DNA of 23,874 nucleotides. It comes from JAJRXG01 sp964640065. GTDB lineage: Bacteria > Bacteroidota > Bacteroidia > Chitinophagales > Saprospiraceae. The notes under the pieces were generated by a model, which was not told the origin of the DNA, did no database searches, and saw only the letters and a program-made list of their open reading frames with translations. The stretch's first letter is position 1; every line of letters begins with the position of its first letter. The position numbers were made by a program, and so were the translations under genes. Location: NCBI GenBank assembly GCA_964640065.1, contig CAZXIE010000044.1, positions 1 to 23,874 of the forward strand, read 5' to 3'. Below, one piece after another: positions 1 to 6,133 of the stretch.

Positions 1-1112
1 CGAGACATATATCCTGACTCTTCTAGCAAGGCGATCAAGGCAAAAAGGATAACGATCTGTGGGATAAAGACCAGCACGCCTCCTAGGCCTGCGATGATAC
101 CTTCTGTGATAAGGTTACTGAACCATCCTTCTGGCAACAAAGCTGATACGGAGCTGGACATCCATGCGAAGCCCTCTTCTATCCATCCCATCGGTGCTTC
201 TGCAAATGAGTAGATCGCCTGAAAAACAAAAAGCATGATAGCAAAGAAGATCAATGGACCGAAAACGCGATGAGTGATAATACGATCGATGCGATCTGTC
301 AGTGTGACTTCGACCTCTTTAGATCTATGCTCAGCTTTCTTGATGACAGGCGTAAAAGCATTGAATCGAGACATGGTCTCCTCGATCTGTAGTTTTGTTT
401 TTTGAAAGTCTATCTCATCAGTACTAGCCGCTATCTGTATCCTATCGGCAGCCGATAGATGCTGAAGCCAATCATGATGGTGGGCAACCAAAAGACTTGC
501 ATAATCGGATTTTTGAGTGGAGAGCTTCCCAACGGCTTCTATGGCTTTCCTTTCGGTCGTCGTTCTGGCTTTATAATTTGTCGTAGCCACTGCTGGCTGC
601 TTGATCAGATCTATCAGTTGATACTTAAGTCCGTCGATGTTGATGCTTTTCATCGTGCTAACTTCGACGATAGGCACTCCGAGGTATCCTTCGAGTACCT
701 CAGCATCATAGCTCACGCCGTGGGCTTCCTTCAGGTCGGTCATGGTCAAGCAGAACAACATCGGTATCCCAAGATCTTTGATCTGAGAAGCCAGCAGGAA
801 GTGCTTTTCTAATTCTTGGCTAGCAGCGACATAGATAATGGCATCAGGATAGTTAGGACTTTCAGGATGAGTAAGTGTCTCAACTACCACTCGCTCATCT
901 GATGAGTTGGGATATAAAGAATAGATACCAGGAAAGTCGATGATCTCTACGTCATCTCCAGATGATAAGCTCAAGCTGCCCAACTTCTTATCGACAGTGA
1001 CACCGGGGTAGTTGCTGATCTTTTGATTCAGGCCTGTAAGGGCATTGAACAGGCTAGACTTCCCACTATTAGGATTGCCTATCAGAGCGATGGTCTTTTT
1101 TTGAGACTTCAC
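1..1112 (-). CDS. feoB: Ferrous iron transport protein B (partial, C-terminal part outside window)
   Basis: GTP-dependent inner-membrane Fe(II) transporter, read by hand from the reverse strand; 370 codons are open to the left edge. The N-terminal G domain shows G1 GNPNSGKSS, the switch GVTV and G3 DFPGIYSLYP. At G4 the usual NxxD reads TMTD. After a linker of about 80 residues comes the first gate/membrane part (RVFGPLIFFAIMLFVF), and the window edge cuts it near LLEESGYMS, a typical FeoB stretch. The start is GTG at 1112-1110, overlapping the feoA stop as GTGA, so the pair is translationally coupled. Family lengths are usually about 650-800 residues, so nearly half is missing here because of the window edge, not a mutation. 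Identification is firm. The start is supported by the overlap and by G1 lying only about 10 residues from the N-terminus, as is normal. Confidence 0.95.
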   Translation of the reverse strand, partial: MKSQKKTIALIGNPNSGKSSLFNALTGLNQKISNYPGVTVDKKLGSLSLSSGDDVEIIDFPGIYSLYPNSSDERVVVETLTHPESPNYPDAIIYVAASQELEKHFLLASQIKDLGIPMLFCLTMTDLKEAHGVSYDAEVLEGYLGVPIVEVSTMKSINIDGLKYQLIDLIKQPAVATTNYKARTTTERKAIEAVGKLSTQKSDYASLLVAHHHDWLQHLSAADRIQIAASTDEIDFQKTKLQIEETMSRFNAFTPVIKKAEHRSKEVEVTLTDRIDRIITHRVFGPLIFFAIMLFVFQAIYSFAEAPMGWIEEGFAWMSSSVSALLPEGWFSNLITEGIIAGLGGVLVFIPQIVILFALIALLEESGYMS

Positions 1113-1330
1113 TTGAGGATGATGGATTGTGCTTCTTTCTTACGGATGGCTACATCAGTATCTCCGATGCGTATACAAAGAGCTGAACCAAGTGGTGACT
1201 TACGTATCAATGATATGGTTGTCTCTGGTGTTATCCCGAGAGTCAAGAGAGTACACGTCATACTCTCTTCTTTGAGAGCCTTGATGACTCCTTGCTCTCC
1301 GATGCGTAGGTCTAAAACAGTCTTGCTCAT
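1109..1330 (-). CDS. feoA: Ferrous iron transport protein A
   Basis: A 73-residue SH3-like FeoA protein, the small cytoplasmic partner of FeoB. Typical FeoA features are the early Leu-Arg-Ile-Gly-Glu-Gly pattern, the middle LGITPETTISLIRKSPLG segment (the turn that follows LGI in FeoA) and the closing AIRKKEAQSIIL strand. The ATG at 1330-1328 is the only sensible start. Its TGA stop overlaps the GTG start of feoB, giving a feoA-feoB operon transcribed leftward. The 94-base gap to mgsA is a divergent promoter region. I looked for a Fur-type palindrome there and saw none. Confidence 0.93.
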   Translation of the reverse strand: MSKTVLDLRIGEQGVIKALKEESMTCTLLTLGITPETTISLIRKSPLGSALCIRIGDTDVAIRKKEAQSIILK

Positions 1331-1412
1331 AGCAAAGTGGATCGCAAGATGTTACATTTTGTTGAAAGCTATGATCCCCTCTACTATGATTTTACTACTT
1401 AATATTGTTAGA

Positions 1413-1420
1413 TAACTTTG
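1413..1420 (+). promoter_or_regulatory. Bacteroidota -7 promoter box of mgsA
   Basis: The octamer TAACTTTG fits the Bacteroidota sigma-A -7 consensus TAnnTTTG exactly. It ends only four bases before the mgsA ATG at 1425, so a start site about 5-8 bases downstream would give a leaderless or nearly leaderless mRNA. No clear TTG -33 element is seen at the expected distance, which lowers confidence. Confidence 0.4.
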
Positions 1421-1424
1421 TGGC

Positions 1425-1796
1425 ATGGAGAAGACTCTACATATCGCACTCATAGCACATGACGGCAAGAAAGCAGAGATGGTTTCTTTTGTCTTACGAC
1501 ATAAGAAAGAGCTAGAGTCTTCGAAGTTATATGCTACTGGCACTACTGGAGAGCACATCGAAAATGCTGGTTATGAAATCAACAAACTACTCTCTGGACC
1601 ACTTGGTGGCGATGCTCAGATAGCAACCATGGTGGCTGAGGCCAGACTTGACCTCGTGATCTTCTTTAGAGATCCGTTGGATAAGCATCCACACGAACCG
1701 GACGTTCAGATGTTGATGCGTATCTGCGATGTCCATAACGTACCCTTAGTAACTAATCCAGCTGCAGCAGAGTTAATAGTACAAGCACTTGTCTAA
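1425..1796 (+). CDS. mgsA: Methylglyoxal synthase
   Basis: Converts dihydroxyacetone phosphate to methylglyoxal and phosphate, a bypass used when triose phosphates accumulate. The 123 residues contain the family signatures in order: IALIAHDGKK (residues 8-16), the phosphate-binding ATGTTG (37-42), SGPLGGDAQI with catalytic Asp63, FFRDPLD with Asp83, and the PHEPD stretch with His90. This is the compact form of the enzyme, like that of B. subtilis, without the N-terminal extension of the E. coli protein. It starts at ATG 1425, since the IAHD strand follows at once and no other start fits. uvrC begins two bases after the stop, so the two genes are very probably co-transcribed, although their functions are unrelated apart from both concerning damage by reactive compounds (inference). 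Confidence 0.95.
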   Translation: MEKTLHIALIAHDGKKAEMVSFVLRHKKELESSKLYATGTTGEHIENAGYEINKLLSGPLGGDAQIATMVAEARLDLVIFFRDPLDKHPHEPDVQMLMRICDVHNVPLVTNPAAAELIVQALV

Positions 1797-1798
1797 GC

Positions 1799-3595
1799 GT
1801 GACGACAGAAGACTATAAACAGATATCAACTACGATCCCTAAGCAGCCAGGGGTCTATCGGTTCATAGATAAAGAAGATACGATCATCTATGTGGGGAAA
1901 GCCAAAGCCCTGCGTAATCGTGTGTCCTCCTACTTCGGCGAGAGAAAAAATCAAGCATATAAGACGCGCACGATGGTGAAGAATGCCGTAAGGCTAGAAT
2001 TTACCGTAGTGGAGACAGAAGCTGATGCGCTACTTCTGGAGAATACACTCATCAAGAAGTTTCAGCCTCGATATAACGTCATGCTGAAGGACGCCAAGTC
2101 CTATACGTACCTCTGTATAAAAAATGAACGCTTCCCTAGAGTATTCTTCACACGACGAGTGATCAAAGATGGGTCGAAGTACTTCGGACCATATACTTCT
2201 AAGTGGAAGACAAAGCAAATCTTTGAGGTCATCAAAAACCTCTTTCCTCTTAGGAATTGTAATCTCAACTTAGCCGAAAGCAAGGTATCTGCAGGCAAGT
2301 ACAAGGTCTGCTTAGAATACCATCTCAAAAACTGCATGGGACCCTGTGTAGGCCTAGAATCAGAAGAAGAGTACAATCAAAAAATAGAGCAAGTCAAGAA
2401 CATACTCAATGGTAAGTTCAAGCCCGTCAAAGACTTCATCAAAGAAGAAATGCAGCGCCATGCTGAAAATCTAGAATTTGAAAAAGCTGAAGACATGAAG
2501 GATAAGCTTGGTCTCTTCTCTGAGTATCAAGCAAAGTCTATGGTCGTCAGCCATACCATCTCGGATGTCGATGTGTTCTCGATAGACTCCGATGAAGAAT
2601 GGGCTTTCGTGAACTACATGAAAGTGGTCAATGGTGCTCTCATTAACACGGAGACCTTCGAACTCAAGATGAATCTCGACTCAGATCACGAAGAGATCCT
2701 CGAATACCTGATACCTACAGTAAGAGAAAAATACAACAGTATCGCTCCTGAGATCGTGACTGCCATAGACGTAGATATATCTGATCCGCAGATCGAGGTA
2801 ACGATCCCACAGCGTGGAGACAAAAAGAAGCTACTTGATCTCTCGACTAAGAATATCAAGTACTTCATCCTCCAAAAAAAGAAACTAGCGATCTCCCAGA
2901 TCAGAAGGCAGACGCCAGCAGAACGTATACTCAAAACTCTGCAGTCTGACCTTAGTATGGATGAGGTGCCTATCCACCTCGAGTGCTTCGACAATAGCAA
3001 CTTACAAGGATCACAACCCGTGGCCTCTTGTGTAGTCTTCAAGAATGCTCGGCCATCTAAAAAAGACTATCGGAAGTTTAATATCAAGACCGTCGTAGGC
3101 CCTGATGACTTTGCTTCGATGGAAGAGATCGTATATCGACGATATAAGAGACTGATGGATGAAGACAAGAGTCTCCCTCAGCTCATCGTCATCGATGGAG
3201 GAAAAGGCCAACTTCATGCAGCCGTTAAGAGTCTAAAGAAACTAGGCCTAGAAGAAAAAATCACCATCATAGGCATCGCCAAGCGTCTTGAAGAAATCTT
3301 TTTCCCTGGCGATCCAATACCCCTTTATATCAATAAGAAGTCGGAAAGTCTTAAGCTCATACAGCAAGCGCGTAATGAAGCACATCGCTTTGCCATCACC
3401 TTCCATAGAGATAAGAGATCCAAGCAGTTTCTCACATCTGAGTTGGAAAAAATAGAAGGTATAGGGCCAAAGACGACAAGGTTATTACTCAGCACTTATG
3501 GATCTGTAGCAAGGATCAAAGAAGCCTCGGTCGAAGATTTAGCAGTCCATATCGGCAATCAAAAAGCCAACCTAATCAAAGAAGGCTTGTCTTAA
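1799..3595 (+). CDS. uvrC: Excinuclease ABC subunit C
   Basis: Nucleotide excision repair nuclease that makes both incisions around UvrB-marked lesions. Domains in order: a GIY-YIG nuclease (GVY at 18-20, YVG at 31-33, KAKALRNRVSSYF); four cysteines at 154, 171, 179 and 183, in the place where UvrC carries its [4Fe-4S] cluster; a UVR motif (about 212-246, EEMQRHAENLEFEKAEDMK) that contacts UvrB; an RNase-H-like nuclease with Asp398 (ECFDNSN), Asp466 (VIDGGKGQL) and His529 (EAHRFA); and a helix-hairpin-helix at about 549-590 (IEGIGPKTTRLLLSTYGS). Its 598 residues match family length. Translation starts at GTG 1799; the GIY motif lies only 17 residues in, and no ATG is available nearby. It follows mgsA by two bases. 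Confidence 0.97.
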   Translation: MTTEDYKQISTTIPKQPGVYRFIDKEDTIIYVGKAKALRNRVSSYFGERKNQAYKTRTMVKNAVRLEFTVVETEADALLLENTLIKKFQPRYNVMLKDAKSYTYLCIKNERFPRVFFTRRVIKDGSKYFGPYTSKWKTKQIFEVIKNLFPLRNCNLNLAESKVSAGKYKVCLEYHLKNCMGPCVGLESEEEYNQKIEQVKNILNGKFKPVKDFIKEEMQRHAENLEFEKAEDMKDKLGLFSEYQAKSMVVSHTISDVDVFSIDSDEEWAFVNYMKVVNGALINTETFELKMNLDSDHEEILEYLIPTVREKYNSIAPEIVTAIDVDISDPQIEVTIPQRGDKKKLLDLSTKNIKYFILQKKKLAISQIRRQTPAERILKTLQSDLSMDEVPIHLECFDNSNLQGSQPVASCVVFKNARPSKKDYRKFNIKTVVGPDDFASMEEIVYRRYKRLMDEDKSLPQLIVIDGGKGQLHAAVKSLKKLGLEEKITIIGIAKRLEEIFFPGDPIPLYINKKSESLKLIQQARNEAHRFAITFHRDKRSKQFLTSELEKIEGIGPKTTRLLLSTYGSVARIKEASVEDLAVHIGNQKANLIKEGLS

Positions 3596-3679
3596 TTATG
3601 TCTCTTTAAGATGAAATAACGTAGGATGACGTGTTATATCCAACTAGGCTTCCTATCTTTCTCGCGCAGATTATACTCC

Positions 3680-3698
3680 CCGTTTACTACTAAAACGG
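3680..3698. promoter_or_regulatory. Possible MarR-type operator upstream of the 3712 gene
   Basis: An inverted repeat with arms CCGTTT and AAACGG separated by seven bases lies 14 bases before the regulator start. The size (19 bp) and position over the expected promoter suit an autoregulatory MarR-family site. This rests only on symmetry and location; no second copy was seen at other promoters in the window. Confidence 0.35.
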
Positions 3699-3711
3699 AT
3701 ACCTACGGCTT

Positions 3712-4170
3712 ATGAGTTTTTTACTCAGGAATGCGACACAAGTTCTGATGTCGGCAGAGGAGATTATACAGCGATTTAGAGATCTGATCAATCGATCTTT
3801 TCATACTAATAAGCTGGATATCAGCTATGATCAGTATATGGTCATCAGTTCGATCTATAAAAAACAAGGTGTGACACAGTCCAAAGTGGCGGAAGCTACA
3901 CGTAAAGAACCTGCGTCTATATCTCGTATCGTTAAGCTACTGGAGAACAAGGAGATGATCGAACGCGTCCCTGACAGGTCTAACAGGAGAGCTAAGCGGC
4001 TCTATCTTACCCCTTACGGAAATGAAATCCATGGTAAAGCAACTCGGCTATTTCACCTAACGGCTAAAAATGGATTTGATGGAGTATATGAACAAGAGAT
4101 CAATCTCTTCGTAAGGATCCTAGAAAAGGTCCAGAACAACTTTCACCCCAAGACTAAAGAAGACGAATAA
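3712..4170 (+). CDS. MarR-family transcriptional regulator
   Basis: 152-residue winged-helix repressor of the MarR family, which normally acts as a dimer and is released from DNA by small phenolic or oxidising ligands. The core is visible: a helix ISYDQYMVISSIYK (37-50), HTH GVTQSKVAEATRKEPASISRIVKLLE (53-78), then the wing with the conserved Asp-Arg pattern VPDRSNRRAKRLYLT (86-100), and terminal dimerisation helices. ATG 3712 is chosen because it gives normal family length. The gene stands alone: uvrC ends 116 bases upstream and the esterase gene converges three bases downstream. The target is unknown; divergent promoters beyond the esterase gene or self-regulation through the 3680-3698 repeat are the nearest candidates. 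Confidence 0.88.
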   Translation: MSFLLRNATQVLMSAEEIIQRFRDLINRSFHTNKLDISYDQYMVISSIYKKQGVTQSKVAEATRKEPASISRIVKLLENKEMIERVPDRSNRRAKRLYLTPYGNEIHGKATRLFHLTAKNGFDGVYEQEINLFVRILEKVQNNFHPKTKEDE

Positions 4171-4173
4171 CAA

Positions 4174-4929
4174 CTACTTCATCGCTTTCGCAAATGCATC
4201 TAACCATGCATGCGCCATCAAGTAGTTACCCGCCATCGATGGATGGACACCATCTGGACACCAGTAGTCAGTAGAAGCAGAAGTCAGAGCATCATCAAAT
4301 ATGGATTGGTAAGGAATCCAGGTTGCGCCGAATCTATCTGACACACGCCTAGCTGCTGCCTGATACCCCTCAAAAACTCCAAACCATAAGTCCTTCTTGA
4401 TGGCACTTCCCTCATGCAATACAAATGGCTCCCCAATAATCAACTTGGTACTAGGTAGATGCTTCATAGTCCTATCCAGCAGTGCGTTAAAATCTCGCTC
4501 ATAGAGCTCTACAGTGCCGTCATAACCAAAGTCTATGGTATGCCAAAAGTCGTTTACTCCAATTAATATACTGAGCACATCGGGCGCTAGATGCAAGCAG
4601 TCGTCATCCCACCGATCTCTCAACTCAAAGACTCTATGCCCACTGATACCTCGATTATAACATCGCAAGTTTTTGTCTGGATGCTGCCCAAGCAGATCTG
4701 TCACAATATGTCTGACATACCCTTGGCCCATACCTTGAGGATGATTAGCATAGTAAGCTCCTCGGTTTCTACCTCCATCGGTGATAGAGTCTCCTTGGAA
4801 GAGGATCGTTGTATCGGCAGGAACATCTATCTCACTATTCTGTGATAGAATCTCCTTGACATTTCCGAGAGAAAGGGTGCCTGCTACAGCACCTAGACTT
4901 GTGATAGCATCTCTACGATTGAGTGACAT
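4174..4929 (-). CDS. Exported SGNH/GDSL-type hydrolase
   Basis: 251 residues, probably a periplasmic or secreted esterase, perhaps a carbohydrate O-deacetylase. The N-terminus MSLNRRDAITSLGAVAGTLS resembles a twin-arginine (Tat) signal. The SGNH blocks are all present: block I GDSIT with nucleophile Ser48, block II NRGISGH with Gly97, block III GVND with Asn126, and block V PDGVHPS with Asp226 and His229. Together they give an intact catalytic triad and oxyanion hole. It converges on the MarR gene, with only three bases between the stops. The 83-base gap to the divergent YfiT-like gene holds its promoter. The substrate cannot be told from sequence. Tat export implies folding in the cytoplasm before secretion, as seen for two other proteins in this window. 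Confidence 0.88.
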   Translation of the reverse strand: MSLNRRDAITSLGAVAGTLSLGNVKEILSQNSEIDVPADTTILFQGDSITDGGRNRGAYYANHPQGMGQGYVRHIVTDLLGQHPDKNLRCYNRGISGHRVFELRDRWDDDCLHLAPDVLSILIGVNDFWHTIDFGYDGTVELYERDFNALLDRTMKHLPSTKLIIGEPFVLHEGSAIKKDLWFGVFEGYQAAARRVSDRFGATWIPYQSIFDDALTSASTDYWCPDGVHPSMAGNYLMAHAWLDAFAKAMK

Positions 4930-5012
4930 ATTCTTGAAGTATTTACGTAAGTGAACTCATCTAAAGTAACGTATATATCATATCCTTGTAGACTGAATCC
5001 AAAATAATCAAG

Positions 5013-5552
5013 ATGGACATCGAACTGCTGAAATATCCAATCGGAAAATTTGAAAGAAAAGAAAGTATCACTGCTGAGGAAAGAGCAGTATTAATTGCTA
5101 ATCTGAAGTCATTTCCGCAGCGACTGACCACTGTCGTAATGGAGCTAAGTGAAGAGCAGCTTGGCACACCTTATCGTCCCGAAGGATGGACCGTAAGACA
5201 GCTTGTACACCATCTAGCCGATAGTCATATCAATAGTTATGTGAGATATCGTTGGACGCTCACGGAGGACACCCCAGTGATCAAAGCCTATGACCAAACA
5301 ACATGGGCGGAGCTACCAGATGCCTCATCGGCGCCTATCAAATTTTCGTTGAACATGCTGAAGGCAACTCATGCTCGATGGACGCTACTTCTAGAGCGGA
5401 TGAGTGAGAGCGACTTCGGCAAAGAACTGAGTCATCCTGAGTGGTCGCGTAATCTAAGTCTTGATGATATGACACAGATCTATAGTTGGCACTGTGATCA
5501 CCATCTTGCTCATATCACATCTTTGATCGAGCGTGAGAATTGGCTAGCATAA
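5013..5552 (+). CDS. YfiT/DinB-superfamily metal-dependent enzyme, putative bacillithiol transferase
   Basis: 179-residue DinB-fold four-helix protein of the YfiT (BstA) type. The order DIELLKYPIGKFE, then PEGWTVRQLVHHLADSH, then SWHCDHHLAHI is the YfiT signature. The metal-ligand histidines fall at His67, His160 and His164, the same numbers I recall for B. subtilis YfiT. Relatives join a low-molecular-weight thiol to electrophiles, or were formerly called metal-dependent hydrolases. Several Bacteroidota are reported or predicted to make bacillithiol, which would fit. It is a single gene, divergent from the esterase, with more than 100 bases of gene-free DNA after it. The family assignment is strong; the substrate is inferred. 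Confidence 0.87.
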   Translation: MDIELLKYPIGKFERKESITAEERAVLIANLKSFPQRLTTVVMELSEEQLGTPYRPEGWTVRQLVHHLADSHINSYVRYRWTLTEDTPVIKAYDQTTWAELPDASSAPIKFSLNMLKATHARWTLLLERMSESDFGKELSHPEWSRNLSLDDMTQIYSWHCDHHLAHITSLIERENWLA

Positions 5553-5565
5553 GTTAGAAAGTCTA

Positions 5566-5585
5566 TATCTATGAATTCATAGATA
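5566..5585. repeat. Palindrome copy A (perfect, 20 bp)
   Basis: TATCTATGAATTCATAGATA is a perfect 20-bp palindrome centred on GAATTC. It begins 14 bases after the stop of the YfiT-like gene. It shares the core TATGAATTCATA with copy C at 6041-6060. Confidence 0.8.
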
Positions 5586-5593
5586 ATGCTAGA

Positions 5594-5612
5594 CCTAATG
5601 AATTAATATAGG
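5594..5612. repeat. Palindrome copy B (degenerate)
   Basis: CCTAATGAATTAATATAGG differs from CCTATATGAATTCATATAGG by one missing T and one C-to-A change. It sits nine bases after copy A, so the two may form a paired site. Confidence 0.55.
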
Positions 5613-5659
5613 TTGTAACTGCGCTGTGTTTTCATCTTTACGTCTATAAAACGATTAAG

Positions 5660-5776
5660 ATGGAACGACTATATCTAATGCCTCTATTGATCATGATGTC
5701 ACTCTGTTACATCATATACTTAGTCGTACTCTCGACAGCTAAAGTGCTAAGTAGAATCTTTAATGTGCGGAGGTAA
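5660..5776 (+). CDS. Possible small membrane peptide (38 aa)
   Basis: An ATG-started frame of 38 codons ending in TAA. The peptide begins MERLYLMPLLIMMSLCYIIY, continues with a hydrophobic LVVLS stretch, and ends in a basic tail (KVLSRIFNVRR). It therefore has one predicted transmembrane helix (about residues 4-26) and a positive C-terminus, the look of many bacterial single-pass small proteins. It lies alone in the gap, 48 bases after palindrome copy B. There is no ribosome-binding site to judge by, since the phylum does not rely on one. A chance open frame of this size is possible, so only the clear hydrophobic-then-basic layout argues for it. No homologue is recognised. Confidence 0.3.
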   Translation: MERLYLMPLLIMMSLCYIIYLVVLSTAKVLSRIFNVRR

Positions 5777-5881
5777 AAGGTCTTTATAGTCTGATCTTTT
5801 CCAGGACATTTCAAAGTACAGGACTTAACATAAGATTGATAAGAGTATAGTTTTAAGTCACCACGGTAGGGTTCTTATTCC

Positions 5882-5908
5882 GATTACAACGTCCGACATA
5901 TTGTAATC
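5882..5908. promoter_or_regulatory. Inverted repeat GATTACAA / TTGTAATC
   Basis: Two perfect 8-base arms (5882-5889 and 5901-5908) separated by 11 bases. The 27-bp size with AT-rich half-sites fits a dimeric repressor operator, or it could be a weak hairpin in RNA. No T run follows, so it is not a standard terminator. Confidence 0.4.
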
Positions 5909-6041
5909 ATTAAGAGTCCTTTGCTCTACAAAACCAGAAGGAGTAACATGATGTCTTCTAGACGAGTATTCTTATGAACATTTTGACTACTCTCAATGAT
6001 CATATTTTTACAATGGATATTGATAGTTAGTAATTGCGAAC

Positions 6042-6086
6042 CTATATGAATTCATAGATTTTATGCTGCTCTACGAATTCATATAG
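6042..6086. repeat. Palindrome copies C and D forming an inverted pair
   Basis: Copy C, CTATATGAATTCATAG (6042-6057), and copy D, CTACGAATTCATATAG (6071-6086), are inverted copies of one another with 15 of 16 positions matching and a 13-base spacer. Each is itself nearly palindromic. The pair could form a long hairpin or cruciform, or a double operator. It ends 47 bases before the start of the BspA-like gene, so it overlaps or abuts that gene's promoter. Confidence 0.75.
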
Positions 6087-6133
6087 TTTGAAGATATAAG
6101 AAGCCATGATCTTCAGTTATACAATATCTGATC

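Larger units (their letters stand above)
5553..6133. other. Gene-poor region rich in palindromes
   Basis: This 581-base stretch is the only long gap in the window. It holds four copies of a palindrome related to CCTATATGAATTCATATAGG, an 8-bp inverted repeat at 5882-5908, and one small open frame at 5660-5776. Other frames on both strands break up into fewer than about 25 codons. No tRNA-like fold, insertion-sequence end or terminator with a T tract was seen. The right end must contain the promoter of the 6134 gene. Confidence 0.7.

Noticed and set aside
1023..1415. 130-codon plus-strand frame across feoA
   Set aside because: It is antisense to feoA and to the feoB start, both of which have clear family motifs.
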